Translations under genes and position numbers: made by a program
Assembly: GCA_024235895.1 (NCBI GenBank)
Contig: JACKLM010000004.1
Span: 62,001 to 126,000, forward strand
Direction: 5' to 3'
DNA from: Burkholderiaceae bacterium
GTDB taxonomy: Bacteria; Pseudomonadota; Gammaproteobacteria; Burkholderiales; Burkholderiaceae_C
Length of the DNA: 64,000 nucleotides
Notes under the pieces: model-generated
Seen by the model: only the letters and a program-made list of their open reading frames with translations
What the model was told of the DNA's origin: nothing
Database searches by the model: none
Shown here: piece after piece, positions 1-7,871 of the stretch
How the letters are laid out: every line of letters begins with the position of its first letter
Position numbering within the stretch: position 1 is the stretch's first letter

Positions 1-1727
1 GCGAGCCCGCCCCCGCCGTGCCCGGCGCCGGCTGAGCCGTGCTGAGACTTCATCAGCTTCAGCGCCAGCCACGGCGTGACCGTGAACGCGATCGCCAGCG
101 ACAGCGCCATGCCCATGCTGGCGTTGATCGGGATCGGCGCCATGTAGGGGCCCATCAGCCCGGTGACGAAGGCCATCGGCAGCAGCGCCGCGATCACCGT
201 CAAGGTCGCCAGGATGGTCGGCCCGCCGACCTCGTCCACCGCGCCCGGGATGATCTGCGCCAGCGGCCGCCCCGGGAACAGCTGCTGGTGGCGGTGGATG
301 CTTTGGCTCCGGCTCACATCGCCTTCGGCGATATGACCCTGCGCCGAAACATTCATCGCCTGGTGGCGATGAATGTTTTCCACCACCACGATGGCGTCGT
401 CGACCAGGATGCCGATCGAGAAGATCAGCGCGAACAGGCTGACGCGGTTGAGCGTGAAGCCCCAGGCCCAGGACGCGAACAGCGTCGCCGTCAGCGTCAG
501 GATCACCGCCGCGCCGACGATCACGGCCTCGCGCCGGCCGAGCGCCAGCCCGACGAGCAGGATCACCGAGCCGGTCGCGAACGCCAGCTTCATGATCAGC
601 TGGTTCGCCTTCTCGGCCGCGGTCGCGCCATAGTCGCGCGCGACCTCGGCCTCGATGCCCGCCGGGATCACCGTATTGCGCAGCGCCTCGAGGCGCTCGC
701 TCGCCGCGCGCGCGACGTCGACCGCGTTCTCGCCCGGCTTCTTGGTCACGGTGATCGTGACCGCCGGAACGCTCGTGCCGGCGGGCATCGCCGCGTCGGC
801 CGAGGCCGCGCCGGGCATGTGCCAGACGTAGCGAGCGGGCTGGCGCGCGCCGGGCTCGACCTGCGCGACCTCGCGCAGGTAGACGGGCTTGCCGTCGTGA
901 ACCCCGACGACGAGCGCGGCGACGTCGTCGGCACTCCTGAGGAACTCGCCGGTCTCGACCGCGAGCATGCGCGGCGCGTCGCCTGCGGTGTCGATCACGC
1001 TGCCCGAGGGCATGCCCAGGTTGGCGCCCTGCAACACCTGCTGCAGCTGCACCAGGTCGACGCCACGCGCGCGCAGCCGCGCCGGGTCGATCGTGACGTT
1101 GACCGCGCGCCCCGGGCCGCCGATCGTCTGCACCTCGCGCGTGCCCGGCACGCGCTTGAGCTCGGCCTCGACGCTGGCGGCGACGCGTTCGAGCTCGAGC
1201 GCGCTCGTGGCGTCGCGGCTGAACAGCGTGACCGCCAGCACCGGGACGTCGTCGATACCCTTGGGCTTCACGATCGGCGGCAGCGTCCCGAGGTCGCGCG
1301 GCAGCCAGTCCTGGTTCGCGTCGAGCACGTCGTACAGGCGCACCAGGGCCTCGGTGCGCGGCACGCCGACCTGGAACTGCACCGTCAGCAGCGCCATCCC
1401 CGGGCGCGAGACCGAGTAGGTATGCTCGATGCCGTGGATCTGGCCGAGCACCTGCTCGGCCGGGCGCGCGACCAGGTTCTGCACCTCGGCGCTGCCTGCC
1501 CCGGGGAAGGGGATCAGCACGTTGGCCATCGTGACGTTGATCTGCGGCTCCTCCTCGCGCGGCGTCACCAGCACCGCGAACAGGCCGAGCAGCAGCGCGA
1601 CCAGCGCCAGCAGCGGCGTGATCGCGTTGGCCTGGAAGGCCGCGGCCAGCCGCCCGGACACGCCCATCGGGGTCGGCGCCGCGGCGTCGTCGCCAGCGGC
1701 TCGCAGGGTCGAGGTCGACGCGGTCAT
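1..1727 (-). CDS. RND-family efflux transporter permease (partial, C-terminus beyond left edge)
   Basis: Inner-membrane proton-driven efflux pump of the RND superfamily (AcrB/CzcA-like). The ATG at 1727 gives about 575 visible residues; the C-terminal half lies outside the window. An N-terminal membrane segment sits near residues 36-55, followed by the motif PREEEPQI and a periplasmic porter domain. The diagnostic RND motif GILVDDAIVVVENIHRH appears near residue 440; its paired Asp residues belong to the proton relay. Directly after this motif the protein carries 25 extra residues (see the repeat at 285-380), which relatives normally lack. The gene follows its adaptor gene with an 8-bp gap, so the two form one minus-strand operon. 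The substrate cannot be read from the sequence. Family assignment is secure. Confidence 0.93.
   Translation of the reverse strand, partial: MTASTSTLRAAGDDAAAPTPMGVSGRLAAAFQANAITPLLALVALLLGLFAVLVTPREEEPQINVTMANVLIPFPGAGSAEVQNLVARPAEQVLGQIHGIEHTYSVSRPGMALLTVQFQVGVPRTEALVRLYDVLDANQDWLPRDLGTLPPIVKPKGIDDVPVLAVTLFSRDATSALELERVAASVEAELKRVPGTREVQTIGGPGRAVNVTIDPARLRARGVDLVQLQQVLQGANLGMPSGSVIDTAGDAPRMLAVETGEFLRSADDVAALVVGVHDGKPVYLREVAQVEPGARQPARYVWHMPGAASADAAMPAGTSVPAVTITVTKKPGENAVDVARAASERLEALRNTVIPAGIEAEVARDYGATAAEKANQLIMKLAFATGSVILLVGLALGRREAVIVGAAVILTLTATLFASWAWGFTLNRVSLFALIFSIGILVDDAIVVVENIHRHQAMNVSAQGHIAEGDVSRSQSIHRHQQLFPGRPLAQIIPGAVDEVGGPTILATLTVIAALLPMAFVTGLMGPYMAPIPINASMGMALSLAIAFTVTPWLALKLMKSQHGSAGAGHGGGGL
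285..380. repeat. 75-bp in-frame palindromic insertion inside the RND permease gene
   Basis: Two 20-nt imperfect direct copies (285-304 and 360-379, 3 mismatches) lie exactly 75 bp apart, so the extra DNA adds 25 codons without shifting frame. The insert and its junction hold two hairpins: 14-bp perfect arms at 347-360 and 365-378 with a 4-nt loop, and a smaller one at 315-335 (ATCGCC...GGCGAT core). The encoded residues fall just after the VVVENIHRH motif, at the cytoplasmic end of a transmembrane helix. Confidence 0.7.
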
Positions 1728-1735
1728 GCCGGCCC

Positions 1736-2881
1736 TCACTGCGCCGCCGGTGTCGCCCCGGCCAGGCCGGCGCGCACCGGGTCGAGCGCGATGCGCTCAC
1801 CGGGCTTGACGCCGGCCAGCAGTTCGACCGCGTCGCGGCCCTGTGCCGCACCCAGTCGCACCGCGCGCAGCACGAAGCGCTCGCCCTGCACCGCGTAGAC
1901 CGCGGTCAGCTCGCCGCGGCGCAGGATGGCGGATGCCGGGACCACCGGCCGCGCGCCGGCCGCGCCCGCGGGGGCCCCCGCGAAGCGCACCGTGACCGCC
2001 TGCCCGGGGCCCAGGCCTGCCGTCTGCGCGGGGTCGAGCTCCAGCCGCCACTCGACCGTCTGCGACACCGGGTCCGCCGCGGGCAGCTCGGTGCGCGCCA
2101 GCGGGGCGACCCAGCGCGCGCCGGCTGCGGCCGGGGCGCCGGGGGGTGGCGGAAGCTGCACCTCGACCCGCGTCGCTCCGCGCGCCAGCGCCGACGCCGA
2201 CGCCGGGACGTCGACGACCGCGCGCAGCCGTCCCGGCACATAGACCGTCGCCAGCGGGCGGCCGGGCGCGGCGAGATCGCCGGCCTCGACGTGCGTGGCC
2301 AGCACGACGGCGTCGAACGGCGCGGTGATGGTCGCGAAGCCGCGCGCCAGCGTCGCTTGCGAGCGCGCGGCTCGCGCTTGCGCCAAGCCGGCAGCGGCTG
2401 CGTCGTGCTGGCTCTGCGCGAGGTCCAGCGCCGCCTCGCTGACGAAGCCCTGCGCGCTCAGATCGCGCGTGCGGTCCAGATTCAGCTTCGCCGCCTTGGC
2501 GGCGGCCAGGGCCTGCGCGACGCCGGCATCGGCCGCCGCCAGCGCGGCCGCGGTGTCGCGTTCGTCGATGCGCGCGATCCGCTGCCCGGCACGCACGCGC
2601 TCGCCGGCCTGGACCGCGAGCTCGACCACGTTGCCGCCGACTTGCGCCGCCAGCGTGCTCTGGCGCAGCGCCTGCAGCCGGCCGTCGAAGCGGACCGACA
2701 CCACATCGGTGGCGGTCGACAGCGTCACGGTAGGCACCGGCTCGGCGTGCGCGTGGCGCGGCCATGCCAGCGTGCCGGCCAGCAGCGCGGCGCCGAGCAG
2801 CGGCAGCACGGCCGCGCGAGCTGCGGGCGCGGCGGCGCGGGAGAGGGGTCGGGCTTGCATGGAGACGGGGTCGGTTGGCAT
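1736..2881 (-). CDS. RND efflux periplasmic adaptor subunit (HlyD/MFP family)
   Basis: Membrane-fusion protein that links the RND permease to an outer-membrane channel. It has 381 residues from the ATG at 2881; a second ATG at 2860 is possible. An N-terminal hydrophobic stretch (about residues 20-45, ending AHAEP) looks like a signal peptide. A biotinyl-lipoyl-like half (LAAQVGGNVVELAVQAGERV) is followed by an Ala-rich alpha-hairpin (AALAAADAGVAQALAAAKAA), the second lipoyl half (ATITAPFDAVV) and beta-barrel domains. It is the first gene of the operon with the permease 8 bp downstream. A palindrome lies 19 bp upstream of the ATG and probably controls both genes. No outer-membrane channel gene is nearby. 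Confidence 0.92.
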   Translation of the reverse strand: MPTDPVSMQARPLSRAAAPAARAAVLPLLGAALLAGTLAWPRHAHAEPVPTVTLSTATDVVSVRFDGRLQALRQSTLAAQVGGNVVELAVQAGERVRAGQRIARIDERDTAAALAAADAGVAQALAAAKAAKLNLDRTRDLSAQGFVSEAALDLAQSQHDAAAAGLAQARAARSQATLARGFATITAPFDAVVLATHVEAGDLAAPGRPLATVYVPGRLRAVVDVPASASALARGATRVEVQLPPPPGAPAAAGARWVAPLARTELPAADPVSQTVEWRLELDPAQTAGLGPGQAVTVRFAGAPAGAAGARPVVPASAILRRGELTAVYAVQGERFVLRAVRLGAAQGRDAVELLAGVKPGERIALDPVRAGLAGATPAAQ

Positions 2882-2899
2882 CGGACGCAATCCTAACAC

Positions 2900-2915
2900 A
2901 TACCCTATGGGGTAT
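2900..2915. promoter_or_regulatory. CsoR/CstR-type operator-like palindrome
   Basis: The 16-nt sequence ATACCCTATGGGGTAT has arms ATACCC (2900-2905) and GGGTAT (2910-2915) around TATG. G/C-tract palindromes of this form are bound by CsoR/RcnR/FrmR/CstR (DUF156) repressors that sense copper, formaldehyde or persulfide. It sits just upstream of the RND adaptor start. No DUF156 gene lies in the window, so the regulator would act in trans. The match is by pattern only. Confidence 0.5.
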
Positions 2916-2968
2916 CAACTCGCCGAGCGACGGGGCGGTTCGGGATGGCGGGGTGACCGGTCTCGGCC

Positions 2969-4204
2969 TCAGGCCGCTGGCGGCAGGTTGCCGGGCTCTC
3001 GCGCCGGCATCACGTGCACGCCATCGAGGTCGAGTTCGACGTCCAGCCGGTCGCCCGCGGCGATGCGGCGCCGCCGCGGCCCGGCCAGGGTCAGCCGCAG
3101 CGAAGTGCCGGGCAGGCCCGGCAGGTCCAGCGTCGCCAGCGTGATCTCGCCGAGGTGGCGCGCCTCGGCCACGCGGGCGGGCAGGCGCACGGTGTCGGCG
3201 TGGCCGGTTGCGCCGGGACCGGGCGCTGCGGGTGACGCCGAAGCGGCCGCATCGAGCAGCCGCACGGCGTCCCCAGGCAGCACCCAGGTGACCGGGCTGC
3301 CGGGCACGATGCGGCCCTTGTCGAGCACGGCCAGCCGTGGCCAGGCGGCCGGATCGGGATGGCCGGCGGCGCCGTCGGGCAGCCAGCGCAGCCAGCCGCG
3401 GCCCGGTGCGCCGGCTGCCGGCCCTTCCCACCGGCCGCGGAAGCGGTTCTGCAGCCCGACCAGGTCGGCCACGCGCGCATTGCGCGGTGCGCGGTGGATC
3501 GCCTCCGGGCTGCCCTGCTGCAACACGCGGCCGGCGTCGATCACCGCCATCCGGTCGGCCAGCAGCCGCGCCTCGGCGAGGTCGTGGGTGACCAGCACGA
3601 TCGGCACCGCGAGCTCGCGTCGCAGGTCGGCCAGCAACCGGTACAGCCCCTGACGGCTCATCTGGTCGACGGCCGAGAAGGGCTCGTCGAGCAGCAGCAG
3701 TGCCGGCTCGCGCGCCAGCGCGCGCGCCACCGCGACGCGCTGCTGCTGCCCGCCGGACAGTACCGCCGGCCGCCGCGCGTGCAGCTCGGGCGCCAGTTGC
3801 ACATGCTCGAGCCAGTGGCGCGCGCGCGAGCGCCGCTCGGCACGTGGCAGCTCCAGCAGCGCCAGCGCCACATTGTCCAGCGCCGACAGGTGCGGCATCA
3901 GCGCATAGTGCTGGAACACGAGCCCGACGTGGCGCGCCTGCGGCGGCAGGCACACGCCGGTGGCCGTATCCAGCCAGACGCGGCCGCCGACGACGACCCG
4001 CCCGGACTGCGGCCGCGTCAGCCCGGCGACGACGCGCATCATCGACGTCTTGCCGGCCCCCGACGGGCCGACCAGAGCCAGCAGCTCGCCCGCCGCGCAG
4101 CCGAAGCCGCCCGCCAGCGGCATTGGCAGCCGCTGCTCGACCTCGACCTGCAGCCCCGGCGCGTCCGCGGCCGCTCCGCGCGCGGCGACGTCGTCGGCCT
4201 TCAC
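2969..4204 (-). CDS. modC: Molybdate-type ABC transporter ATP-binding protein
   Basis: ATPase that energises uptake through the adjacent permease. It has Walker A GPSGAGKT (residues 46-53), ABC signature LSGGQQQR (149-156), Walker B LLLLDEP (about 169-175) and a VTHD switch histidine. The roughly 170-residue C-terminal part is typical of the TOBE/Mop-like regulatory domain of ModC, CysA and PotA. At 411 residues it is longer than most ModC (about 350-370). It is the third gene of a minus-strand modA-modB-modC order, 55 bp after modB. Substrate assignment rests on the ModA-like neighbour; tungstate or another oxyanion is possible. Confidence 0.88.
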   Translation of the reverse strand: MKADDVAARGAAADAPGLQVEVEQRLPMPLAGGFGCAAGELLALVGPSGAGKTSMMRVVAGLTRPQSGRVVVGGRVWLDTATGVCLPPQARHVGLVFQHYALMPHLSALDNVALALLELPRAERRSRARHWLEHVQLAPELHARRPAVLSGGQQQRVAVARALAREPALLLLDEPFSAVDQMSRQGLYRLLADLRRELAVPIVLVTHDLAEARLLADRMAVIDAGRVLQQGSPEAIHRAPRNARVADLVGLQNRFRGRWEGPAAGAPGRGWLRWLPDGAAGHPDPAAWPRLAVLDKGRIVPGSPVTWVLPGDAVRLLDAAASASPAAPGPGATGHADTVRLPARVAEARHLGEITLATLDLPGLPGTSLRLTLAGPRRRRIAAGDRLDVELDLDGVHVMPAREPGNLPPAA

Positions 4205-4259
4205 GCGGACAGCCCCGGGGCGCGCCCCGCGGGATCCGCCCCCGCAGCGCTGCCGCGTC

Positions 4260-4925
4260 TCATCGCCGCCGCACCAGCCGTGCCGACGCCAGGAACGACG
4301 CCGCGACCGCGGTCAGCGACAGCACCAGCAGCAGCAGCGCCATGCGGTCGGCACTGGCGAAGTCGAAGGCCTGCACGCGGTCGTAGATGGCGATCGCGAT
4401 CGTCTGCGTCTGCCCCGGGATGCTGCCGCCGACCATCAGCACGACGCCGAACTCGCCCATCGTGTGGACGAAGGTCAGCACCATGGCCGACAGGATGCCC
4501 GGCCAGGCCAGCGGCAGCTCGACGCGCGCCAGCGTCTGCCAGAAGCCCAGCCCGCTGACGGCCGCCGCCTCGGTCAGCTCGCGCGGGATGGCCTCGAACG
4601 CGCGCTGCACCGGCTGCACCATGAACGGCAGGTTGAAGACGATCGACGCCAGCAGCAGGCCGCTGAAGCTGAAGGTCAGCTGCACGCCCAGCGTCTCGTG
4701 CAGCCAGCGCCCGATCGGCGACCCGCCGCCGACCCCGACGAGCAGGTAGTAGCCCAGCACGGTCGGCGGCAGCACCAGCGGCAGCACGACCGCGGCCTCG
4801 ATCCAGGCCTTGCCCGCGAAGCGCCCCCAGGCCAGCCAGCGTGCCAGCGCCAGCCCGATCGGCAGCAGCACGACCAGCGTGGCCGCGGCCAGCTTCAGCG
4901 AGAGGACGAGCGCCGTCCAGTCCAT
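4260..4925 (-). CDS. modB: Molybdate-type ABC transporter permease
   Basis: Integral membrane subunit of the oxyanion importer, 221 residues from the ATG at 4925, with about five to six hydrophobic helices. The cytoplasmic EAA loop that docks the ATPase is visible as EAAAVSGLGFWQTLARVELP. Length and the motif VLPPTVLGYYLL match the ModB family. A longer reading frame upstream (to 5243) overlaps modA and is not used. The start lies 8 bp downstream of the modA stop, so the two genes are probably translationally linked. Confidence 0.9.
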   Translation of the reverse strand: MDWTALVLSLKLAAATLVVLLPIGLALARWLAWGRFAGKAWIEAAVVLPLVLPPTVLGYYLLVGVGGGSPIGRWLHETLGVQLTFSFSGLLLASIVFNLPFMVQPVQRAFEAIPRELTEAAAVSGLGFWQTLARVELPLAWPGILSAMVLTFVHTMGEFGVVLMVGGSIPGQTQTIAIAIYDRVQAFDFASADRMALLLLVLSLTAVAASFLASARLVRRR

Positions 4926-4933
4926 GGCGCGGA

Positions 4934-5785
4934 TTATTCGCGTGCCGGCGGGTGCGGGATCTCGAAGCCGTGGCGCGCCAGCGCCGCCTGCGCGGACGGC
5001 GTGGCCAGATGGTCGTGGAAGTCGCGCGCTGCCGCCGGGGCACCGCGCAGCAGCGCCATGCGCTGGCGCAGCGGCCGGTGCCAGTGCGCGGGAACGAGGT
5101 CGAAGCGCACCTGTCGCGCGACCGCCGGCGCGAGCGCGATCGAGTGCGCGACCAGGCCGCCCTGCACCGCGCCCGCGGTCGCGAACTGCGCCGCCTGCGA
5201 GACGTTCTCGCCCAGCACCAGGTGCGGCTGCAGCGCGTCCCACAGCCCGGCGTGCTGCAGCGCCTCACGCGCGCGCATGCCGTAGGGCGCGTGCGCGGGG
5301 TTGGCGATCGCGAAGCGGCGCAGCCGGCCGTCGGCGATGGCGGCGCGCAGGTCCTGCAGCGTGCCGTCGGGCCGCAGCGGCGAGCCCTGCGGGACCAGCA
5401 GCCCGATGCGGCCGACGGCATAAAGCCGCCCGCGGTCGACCGTGCGGCCGGCGTCGGCGAGCCTGAAGACGAAAGCCTCGTCGGCCGACAGGAAGAGGTG
5501 GAACGGCGCACCTTGCAGGATCTGCGAGCTGAGGTTGCCCGACGAGCCGAACACGAGCCGCAGCCGCGCGCCGCCGGCGCGCTCGAAGTCCGCGGCAATC
5601 TCCTCGAGCGCGAACTTGAGGTCCGACGCGGCTGCCACGGTGGCCGCCGGCGTCTGCGCCCGCAGGCCGGGTGCTGCGACGGCGGCGGCCGTTGCGAGGG
5701 CTTGTCGCAGCAGGCGGCGGCGGGCGGCTGATCTCGGCAGCAACTCGCCGCTCGAAGCCACGGGGGCGCGTCCGCGTTCGATCAT
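4934..5785 (-). CDS. modA: Molybdate-type ABC transporter substrate-binding protein
   Basis: Periplasmic receptor that delivers oxyanion to ModBC, 283 residues from the ATG at 5785. A basic N-terminus plus hydrophobic stretch ending LRAQTPAATV looks like a signal peptide. The pattern AASDLKFALEEIAADF followed by GSSGNLSSQILQGAPFHLFL matches the ligand-binding N-domain of ModA. It is first in the operon. The upstream 570 bp is filled mainly by an interspersed repeat rather than an obvious promoter, and no ModE regulator or molybdenum-cofactor riboswitch was recognised. The frame stays open to 5908 but runs into the repeat, so the internal ATG is preferred. Confidence 0.88.
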   Translation of the reverse strand: MIERGRAPVASSGELLPRSAARRRLLRQALATAAAVAAPGLRAQTPAATVAAASDLKFALEEIAADFERAGGARLRLVFGSSGNLSSQILQGAPFHLFLSADEAFVFRLADAGRTVDRGRLYAVGRIGLLVPQGSPLRPDGTLQDLRAAIADGRLRRFAIANPAHAPYGMRAREALQHAGLWDALQPHLVLGENVSQAAQFATAGAVQGGLVAHSIALAPAVARQVRFDLVPAHWHRPLRQRMALLRGAPAAARDFHDHLATPSAQAALARHGFEIPHPPARE

Positions 5786-5861
5786 CCAGAGATCCGAGAA
5801 GCGCGGCCTTCCGCGGCTGGCCCGTTGCCGCCGCTCGCCGTGGAGCTTCTTGCTTGTGGGC

Positions 5862-6290
5862 TGCCGGGACCGCGCGTGCCGAGGCCAACGGGTGCCCTTT
5901 CCCTCCATGCCCGGGGACAGTGCCCCGGGCGCTCGCCAGGCACAAACAGTCCGCAGGACTGTTTGTGTCCGGGCTCGCTCCCCCGCCGTCGGCTTGCGCC
6001 GCCGGCTCCTCCTTTACTTACGGGAAAGGGCACCCGCTGTCCTCGGCAGGCGGCCGCAGCGGTATTCGAACGCCGAGAACCCGGGCGGCGGCAGGCCAAG
6101 GTCGGCGGGTACCCTTCCACGGAAGTAAAGGAGGAGGGGCGGGCGCAGCCCGGCCCGGGGGACATGGAGTGGGAGGGTGCCCGCCGGCCTTGGCACGCTG
6201 GCACGTCGAGCGCCAGAACAAGCGAAGAACTGACGTCGACGACCGATCCCAACGGACCGAACGCAGGAACCGAGAGGGGCATGAGACCCA
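5862..6290. repeat. Family-1 modular palindromic repeat, copy 1
   Basis: This element fills most of the 570-bp gap between pyk and modA. Module X is bounded by perfect 13-bp arms (5890-5902 and 6023-6035) and contains a GC-rich hairpin (5909-5930) and a 12-bp-arm hairpin (5941-5967). A linker with a degenerate hairpin (around 6061-6083) joins it to module Y, which has 24-bp arms at 6096-6119 and 6170-6193. The three arm mismatches in Y are all C/T, so they would be G-U pairs in RNA. Both modules share the inner tract TCCTCCTTTACTTAC or its complement. The same unit recurs inverted at 29.7-30.1 kb and in shortened form at 41.2-41.4 kb. Confidence 0.85.
5941..5967. repeat. Perfect 12-bp-arm hairpin inside family-1 copy 1
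   Basis: Arms CACAAACAGTCC (5941-5952) and GGACTGTTTGTG (5956-5967) enclose the 3-nt loop GCA. The same stem with loop TGC occurs at 30007-30033, as expected because that copy is inverted. It is more AT-rich than its surroundings. It could act as a bidirectional terminator stem or as a protein-binding cruciform. Confidence 0.8.
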
Positions 6291-6355
6291 GGCGAGTCGT
6301 CGACGGCCGCCGCCGCGGCGCAGCAGTTGCGTGGGAGCGCGCTTGTCGCGCCACC

Positions 6356-7786
6356 TCACCCGACCCGGCATACCTTGAGCATGTTGGTGCCGCCCGGGTA
6401 GCCCATCGGCTCGCCGCAGGTGATCGCGTAGGTGTCGCCGGGGCGCAGCACGCCGCGCGCGACCAGCACCTGCTCGGCCTCGGCGAGCGCGATGTCGCGC
6501 TCGTTGTGGGTCGGCATCAGCACCGGCGTCACGTTGCGGTACAGCGCCATGCGGCGCTCCGCGTGGTGTTTGTGCGTCATGCCGAAGATCGGCACCTTGA
6601 TCGTGTGGCGGCTCATCCACAGCGCGGTCGATCCGCTCTCGGTCAGCGCGACGATCGCCTTGCAGCCCAGGTGATGCGCCGTGAACAGCGCCCCCATCGC
6701 GATCGACTGGTCGATGCGGCCGAAGTGCCGCTGCATGAAGTCCTCGCGCAGCCGCACGTCCTCCGCGCGCTCGGCCTCCAGCACGATCGCCGCGACCTGC
6801 TCGACCGTCTGCAGCGGGTACCTGCCGACCGCGGTCTCGGCGCTGAGCATCACCGCGTCGGTGCCGTCGAGCACCGCGTTGGCGACGTCGCTGACCTCGG
6901 CGCGCGTCGGCACCGCGTTGACGATCATCGACTCCATCATCTGGGTCGCGGTGATGACGACGCGGTCCAGGTCGCGCGCGAGCCGGATCATGCGCTTTTG
7001 CAGCGCCGGCACCGCGGCGTTGCCGACCTCGACCGCGAGGTCGCCGCGCGCCACCATGATGCCGTCGCTGGCCTTGAGGATGCTCTCCAGCGCCGCCACG
7101 GCCTCGGTGCGCTCGATCTTGGCGATCAGCGCCGGCTTGTGGCGCCAGGCCGCACCGGCGTCCGTCGCGAGCTGGCGCGCCATCTCCATGTCGGTCGCGC
7201 TCTTCGGGAAGCTGACCGCGACGTAGTCGGCCTGGAAGCTCATCGCGGTGCGGATGTCGGCGATGTCCTTCGGCGTCAGCGCCGGCGCGGTCAACCCGCC
7301 GCCAGCCTTGTTGATCCCCTTGTGGTCCGACAGCTCGCCGCCGACGACGACCGTGGTGCGGACCTGCTCGCCGCGCACCTCGTCGACGACGAGCCGGATC
7401 AGGCCGTCGTCGAGCAGCAGCGTGTCACCGGGCCGCACGTCGCGCGGCAGATCCCTGTAGTCCAGCCCGACCGCCTCGGCGTCGCCGGCGTCGCCGCGTG
7501 CGGCGTCGAGCACGAAGTGCTGGCCGGCCTGCAACTCGACGCGGCCGCCCTCGAACTTGCCGACGCGGATCTTCGGGCCCTGCAGGTCGGCCATGATCGC
7601 GACCTCCCGGCCCGCGCGCACGGCGGCCTCGCGCACGCGCGCCGCGCGCGCGACGTGGTCCTCGGCGCTGCCGTGCGAGAAGTTCAGCCGCACGACGTCG
7701 ACGCCGGCGCGGATCAGCTGCTCGAGCTTCTCGGGCGACGACGACGCCGGGCCGAGCGTGGCGACGATCTTGGTGGCGCGGATCAA
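6356..7786 (-). CDS. pyk: Pyruvate kinase
   Basis: Converts phosphoenolpyruvate and ADP to pyruvate and ATP in glycolysis; cytosolic, normally a tetramer. The 476 residues match the usual length. Recognisable parts are the N-terminal RATKIVATLGPASSSPEKL and RLNFSHGSAEDH, the active-site strand ALIAKIERTEAV with the conserved Lys, MVARGDLAVEVG for metal and PEP binding, ITATQMMESMI, and DGTDAVMLSAETAVGRYP. The C-terminal allosteric domain is complete. The gene stands alone on the minus strand, 85 bp after malic enzyme; both act at the PEP-pyruvate-malate node. Confidence 0.98.
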   Translation of the reverse strand: MIRATKIVATLGPASSSPEKLEQLIRAGVDVVRLNFSHGSAEDHVARAARVREAAVRAGREVAIMADLQGPKIRVGKFEGGRVELQAGQHFVLDAARGDAGDAEAVGLDYRDLPRDVRPGDTLLLDDGLIRLVVDEVRGEQVRTTVVVGGELSDHKGINKAGGGLTAPALTPKDIADIRTAMSFQADYVAVSFPKSATDMEMARQLATDAGAAWRHKPALIAKIERTEAVAALESILKASDGIMVARGDLAVEVGNAAVPALQKRMIRLARDLDRVVITATQMMESMIVNAVPTRAEVSDVANAVLDGTDAVMLSAETAVGRYPLQTVEQVAAIVLEAERAEDVRLREDFMQRHFGRIDQSIAMGALFTAHHLGCKAIVALTESGSTALWMSRHTIKVPIFGMTHKHHAERRMALYRNVTPVLMPTHNERDIALAEAEQVLVARGVLRPGDTYAITCGEPMGYPGGTNMLKVCRVG

Positions 7787-7797
7787 TCGGGGTTCCT

Positions 7798-7825
7798 CGG
7801 TCGGCGGTCGGCGGTCGGCGGTCGG
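7798..7825. repeat. Four tandem CGGTCGG heptamers
   Basis: Four exact copies of CGGTCGG stand in tandem in the 85-bp gap between the malic enzyme stop and the pyk start, just upstream of pyk. A number change would alter the spacing of the pyk upstream region. No further function is visible. Confidence 0.85.
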
Positions 7826-7871
7826 GCGCGGGGCAGCATGGGCGGTACGCGGTGCGGGCGTCGCCGGGCGA

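Noticed and set aside
39..1898. 619-residue open frame on the plus strand opposite the RND pump genes
   Set aside because: Arg/Gln/His-rich composition and no family similarity; the minus strand carries clear RND proteins. GC-rich codon bias opens such frames.
5890..6193. CRISPR array or integron-like attC sites in the repeat
   Set aside because: There are no regularly spaced direct repeats or spacers, and no cas or integrase gene; the structure consists of inverted repeats.
6018..6620. Open frames inside and beside the family-1 repeats as protein genes
   Set aside because: They follow the palindromic structure, lack ribosome sites and differ at their ends; better explained by the repeat itself.
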